In this document: piece by piece, positions 6,226-9,338 of the stretch
Numbering within the stretch: position 1 is the stretch's first letter
How the letters are laid out: each line of letters starts with the position of its first letter
Assembly: GCA_002692165.1 (NCBI GenBank)
Contig: NZJL01000028.1
Span: 8,721-18,058, forward strand
Length of the DNA stretch: 9,338 nucleotides
Source of the DNA: Porticoccaceae bacterium
GTDB taxonomy: Bacteria; Pseudomonadota; Gammaproteobacteria; Pseudomonadales; Porticoccaceae
Reading direction: 5' to 3'
Position numbers and translations under genes: made by a program
Notes under the pieces: generated by a model
Database searches by the model: none
Seen by the model: the letters and a program-made list of their open reading frames with translations, nothing else
What the model was told of the DNA's origin: nothing

Positions 6226-8322
6226 ATGCTCCAAAAACCAGGCCGCCAAACTCAAATAGCCGATCTACGTGGAGTCGGTCCCAAACTCGAAAAAAAACTT
6301 TTTAAACTTGGAATCAGAGAGGTTCTAGATCTAATATTTCATCTGCCAATCAGATATCTAGACAAAACAAAGATCACGCCAATTGGTGCCCTTCAGCCGC
6401 GAACTCATGCACAAATAGAAGGCGACATAAGAGGATGTGATGTGTTATTTGGCAGGAGACGCAGCCTTATTTGCCGAATTCAGGACCAAACTGGCACAAC
6501 CACATTGCGTTTCTTTCACTTCAACCAAACCCAAAGAGAACGTCTTCGGTCTGGAGTCAGACTCCGTTGTTTTGGCGAGGTTCGTGCCGGCTCGACAGGG
6601 CTAGAGTTATATCACCCCGAATACCAAATAGTTGATAACCTCACTGAGGCCAAATTAGAACAGAGACTCACGCCAATTTATCCTTCGACTGAGGGGCTAA
6701 CTCAGAACCGTATTAGAAATCTTTGTACGCAGGCTCTAGAACATCTCTGCCCCACTGGCATTTCTGAATTGATCAAGGATAATATTAGTTCAGAGTTCTC
6801 GCTTTTTGACGCACTAATTTTCGTCCATAGCCCACCTGTTGGCGCTTCACTGGATTTATTGGGAAAAGGTACGCATCCTGCGCAGCAACGCCTGGCCTTC
6901 GAAGAACTTATTGCCCACCATTTAAGTCTAAGAAAGCTTCGTCAACAGGCCCAACTTCGGCCAGCGCCAAAACTACCTTTTAATAAAAATGCCCATCTCC
7001 AGTTTTCGAGTCATCTAATTTTTTCGCTGACAGAGGCACAAGTTAGGGTAAGCCAAGCCATATGTGCAAATCTAAATAGTACAACACCAATGCTCAGACT
7101 AATCCAAGGCGATGTGGGATCGGGAAAGACCGTGGTTGCGGCCCTGGCTGCAGTGCAAGCAATCGCAAACGGTCATCAGGTGGCACTGATGGCCCCGACA
7201 GAGATCCTTTCCGAACAACATCGTCTAAACTTTGAAAATTGGATGTCTCCATTAGAGATTCATGTTGCTCTATTGACCGGAAACATTAAAGGCAAAGCTC
7301 GAAAGAAAGTTCTGGAATCCATAGCTAATGGCGAGTCCCAGATGGTGATCGGCACACATGCTCTTTTTCAAGAGGGTGTAATATTTCAGAAACTTGGGCT
7401 AACTATTGTGGATGAGCAGCACAGATTTGGTGTCCATCAGCGGCTTGCTTTGAGAAAAAAAGGAGGGATTGGAAATCACTCAACTGGCACAGATGCCATT
7501 ATGCCGCATCAACTGATAATGACCGCGACACCAATACCTCGAACGCTGGCTATGACCGCCTACGCTGATCTGGACTGTTCGGTAATAGATGAACTGCCAA
7601 GCGGTCGCAAACTTGTGGAGACTAGCGTGATTTCCAACTTGCGACGACATGATGTTATCCAACGAGTAAAAAAGGCATGTCAAGAAGGTCGTCAGGCTTA
7701 TTGGGTGTGTACTTTGATTGAGGAATCAAACATGTTTGAGGCTGAAGCTGCGGAGGGAATAGCCAAAGAACTTAGATTGCTTCTCCCAAAACTGTCCGTC
7801 GGTCTAATACACGGTCGCTTAAAACCTCGCGAGAAAATCTCTATTATGGAAGAATTCAAATCAAAGAAAATAAATCTTTTGGTAGCGACCACCGTAATTG
7901 AGGTAGGTGTTGATGTTACGAACGCGAGTCTCATGATAATTGAAAATGCGGAACGTTTGGGACTTTCGCAATTGCATCAACTTCGGGGACGGGTTGGTCG
8001 AGGATCTGATCAGAGTCATTGCGTGCTCTTGTATAACTCAAACTTGTCACAAAACAGTAAAGAGCGCCTTAAGATCATGAGAGAGACATCAGATGGTTTT
8101 GAAATTGCAGAGAAAGATCTTGAGCTTCGCGGGCCCGGAGAGGTCTTGGGCGCTCGTCAAACCGGAGATGTCCAATTCAGAATTGCAGATCTTAAGAGGG
8201 ACGCTAATTTAATTCCCCACGTTAAGGATGTGGCACAATCAATTCTGAAGAATGACCCCGACGCCGCGCAACAAATCATCGATCGCTGGTTGAGTGGCAA
8301 TGATCAGTTAGCAAACGCATAA
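6226..8322 (+). CDS. recG: ATP-dependent DNA helicase RecG
   Basis: RecG is a monomeric superfamily 2 DNA translocase that reverses stalled replication forks, processes Holliday junctions and R-loops, and acts in recombination repair. From ATG 6226 the protein is 698 aa (E. coli 693 from memory). The N-terminal wedge domain shows LRGVGPKLEKKLFKLGI (14-30), FHLPIRYLD (38-46), LRFFHFN (94-100) and ELYHPEY (127-133). The motor has Walker A GDVGSGKT (295-302), APTEILSEQH (323-332), DEQH (396-399), TATPIPRT (433-440), VATTVIEVGVDV (553-564) and QLRGRVGRG (585-593). The C-terminal hook region has DGFEIAEKDLELRGPGEVLG (623-642). No motif is missing. Neither the ATG nor an in-frame TTG at 6214 has a Shine-Dalgarno, so the start is uncertain by 4 codons. 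It stands alone in its orientation, after a leftward gene. Confidence 0.96.
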   Translation: MLQKPGRQTQIADLRGVGPKLEKKLFKLGIREVLDLIFHLPIRYLDKTKITPIGALQPRTHAQIEGDIRGCDVLFGRRRSLICRIQDQTGTTTLRFFHFNQTQRERLRSGVRLRCFGEVRAGSTGLELYHPEYQIVDNLTEAKLEQRLTPIYPSTEGLTQNRIRNLCTQALEHLCPTGISELIKDNISSEFSLFDALIFVHSPPVGASLDLLGKGTHPAQQRLAFEELIAHHLSLRKLRQQAQLRPAPKLPFNKNAHLQFSSHLIFSLTEAQVRVSQAICANLNSTTPMLRLIQGDVGSGKTVVAALAAVQAIANGHQVALMAPTEILSEQHRLNFENWMSPLEIHVALLTGNIKGKARKKVLESIANGESQMVIGTHALFQEGVIFQKLGLTIVDEQHRFGVHQRLALRKKGGIGNHSTGTDAIMPHQLIMTATPIPRTLAMTAYADLDCSVIDELPSGRKLVETSVISNLRRHDVIQRVKKACQEGRQAYWVCTLIEESNMFEAEAAEGIAKELRLLLPKLSVGLIHGRLKPREKISIMEEFKSKKINLLVATTVIEVGVDVTNASLMIIENAERLGLSQLHQLRGRVGRGSDQSHCVLLYNSNLSQNSKERLKIMRETSDGFEIAEKDLELRGPGEVLGARQTGDVQFRIADLKRDANLIPHVKDVAQSILKNDPDAAQQIIDRWLSGNDQLANA

Positions 8323-8387
8323 GATCGAAATTGTGCCAGCAAGGTGTGAAGTCCCATCAATGAAAAATGCTTAATCCAAAACATTTC

Positions 8388-8423
8388 GAAACCACAATTT
8401 TGGTTTCTTCTTGTAAAATTGTG
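8388..8423 (+). terminator. Inverted repeats after recG, possible weak terminator
   Basis: GAAACCA (8388-8394) pairs with TGGTTTC (8401-8407) around a 6-base loop, followed by TTCTTGT. A second, overlapping pair is CACAATTTT (8393-8401) with AAAATTGTG (8415-8423), a perfect 9-bp repeat around 13 bases. The two hairpins share bases and cannot form together. Both are AT-rich and neither ends in a clean T run, so intrinsic termination is only possible, not shown. Confidence 0.3.
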
Positions 8424-8496
8424 ATCTTCCTTCTTGCCCGGGAAGTGGTAAACTCAAACGCATTATAAAAAGCAAACTTCATCTGAGCACTAACTT

Positions 8497-9338
8497 ATGG
8501 AAAATGGTGACACCAGTGAGATTGTTACCGATTATGTAAAAGATCGACCGCTCATCTCCTTCGCTTCTTCTGAGCAACCTTTCTATCTCCGATGCCTCGT
8601 AAAGAGTTTTGAATATTTTTTTGGATGGAGAAAAGTCGAATCAATTTATAATCAAGTGAAGCCACATCCGTTCTCAATTGGAGAATTCGTTACAAATGCC
8701 TTCCAAGTCGCCAAAATCGATCATAAATTCGACAAAGAACAGCTAAACAAAATCCCTAATTCTGGACCCCTTGTTTTCATAGCAAATCATCCTTTTGGGG
8801 TAATAGATGGCATAGCCCTTTGCGATTTGGCAGTTCGCACGCGAGGGGATTTTCGGATTTTAATTCATGCAGTAATGTGCCAAGACGAAGACCTCGCGCG
8901 TTATTTTCTGCCTGTAGATTTTAGCAACACCAAAGAAGCAACCCGAAACAATATCAGATCAAAAAGAATTGCAAAAAAAGCGCTCGTAGAGGGTATTCCA
9001 CTCTTAGTTTTTCCTTCTGGATTTGTCTCTACAGCGGATAAGTTCGGCCTCGGACAAGTCAGGGAGGCTCCATGGACAACCTTTGCCGCGAAAATGATTA
9101 GAGATGCCAAGGCGACGGTAGTACCGGTTTATTTTCATGGTCAGAACAGTCGGATTTTTCATGTCGCCTCGCACCTTTCGGAAGCACTGCGCTCTTTGGC
9201 CCTTTTGAACGAGGTAAAAAAGCGGTTTGACGGGCCCGTGCATACTACAATTGGGGAGCCCCTTTTCTGGGCAGAACTTGAAGCTATTCAGGATCGCAAA
9301 ACATTAACACAATTCCTTTATAACGAGGTGCAAAAATT
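8497..9338 (+). CDS. Lysophospholipid acyltransferase family protein (partial, cut by window edge)
   Basis: The frame is open from ATG 8497 to the window end, 280 codons plus two bases, with no stop reached. The product looks like a member of the PlsC/LPLAT superfamily, enzymes that move an acyl chain from acyl-CoA or acyl-ACP to a lysolipid at the inner face of the cytoplasmic membrane. The block I motif is ANHPFGVIDG (96-105), with five residues between His98 and Asp104 rather than the four of classical PlsC, and block III is FPSGFVST (172-179) where PlsC has FPEGTRS. From memory, such NHPxG...FPxG variants occur in the ornithine-lipid OlsA/hemolysin-like branch, so that group is more likely than PlsC itself. 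A VVPVYFHGQNSR strand (208-219) fits block IV. No signal peptide and no clear ribosome site are seen. The substrate cannot be told from sequence. Confidence 0.82.
   Translation, partial: MENGDTSEIVTDYVKDRPLISFASSEQPFYLRCLVKSFEYFFGWRKVESIYNQVKPHPFSIGEFVTNAFQVAKIDHKFDKEQLNKIPNSGPLVFIANHPFGVIDGIALCDLAVRTRGDFRILIHAVMCQDEDLARYFLPVDFSNTKEATRNNIRSKRIAKKALVEGIPLLVFPSGFVSTADKFGLGQVREAPWTTFAAKMIRDAKATVVPVYFHGQNSRIFHVASHLSEALRSLALLNEVKKRFDGPVHTTIGEPLFWAELEAIQDRKTLTQFLYNEVQK

Noticed and set aside
1..9338. CRISPR arrays, insertion sequences, tRNA or rRNA genes, phage or toxin-antitoxin modules.
   Set aside because: No repeat-spacer pattern, terminal inverted repeats, transposase or integrase-like frames, or tRNA-like cloverleaf was seen; the window is almost fully occupied by conserved housekeeping genes.

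Overview
The window is a housekeeping segment of a bacterial chromosome, most likely from a gammaproteobacterium. Two things point there. The order rph (leftward) / yicC - gmk - rpoZ - spoT (rightward) and then recG is characteristic of that class, and the proteins resemble their Escherichia coli and Pseudomonas counterparts closely. A ridA gene directly after spoT is the arrangement I recall from Pseudomonas; E. coli has trmH there. Base composition looks fairly AT-rich (mid-40s % GC by eye), so neither of those genera is implied. I cannot name a genus.

Layout. Positions 1-419 (minus) hold the first 139 codons of RNase PH, running off the left edge. A 147-bp divergent spacer (420-566) carries back-to-back promoter candidates. 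A rightward cluster follows with short gaps: yicC (567-1430), gmk (1489-2109), rpoZ (2174-2536), spoT (2567-4678) and ridA (4705-5093). A leftward SDR-family gene (5080-5988) meets ridA tail to tail with a 14-bp overlap. After a 237-bp spacer, recG (6226-8322) runs rightward. A 174-bp spacer with nested inverted repeats leads to a lysophospholipid-acyltransferase-like gene (8497 to the right edge, incomplete).

Function. RNase PH and YicC act in RNA processing and decay. Gmk makes GDP from GMP, RpoZ is the RNA polymerase omega subunit, and SpoT makes and degrades (p)ppGpp. Guanine nucleotide supply, the alarmone enzyme and a polymerase subunit implicated in the ppGpp response are therefore co-transcribed or nearly so. 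RidA deaminates reactive enamine/imine intermediates. RecG remodels stalled replication forks.

Nothing here looks like a new defence, mobile or biosynthetic system. The observation most worth a check is ridA. Its only well-placed ATG and Shine-Dalgarno lie out of frame with the conserved body, and the two frames meet at a run of ten A followed by G, containing a dnaX-type A AAA AAG slippery heptamer. That is a programmed frameshift or slippage site, a real mutation, or a homopolymer read error. Second in interest, SpoT keeps an intact hydrolase site but has two unusual residues in its synthetase domain.
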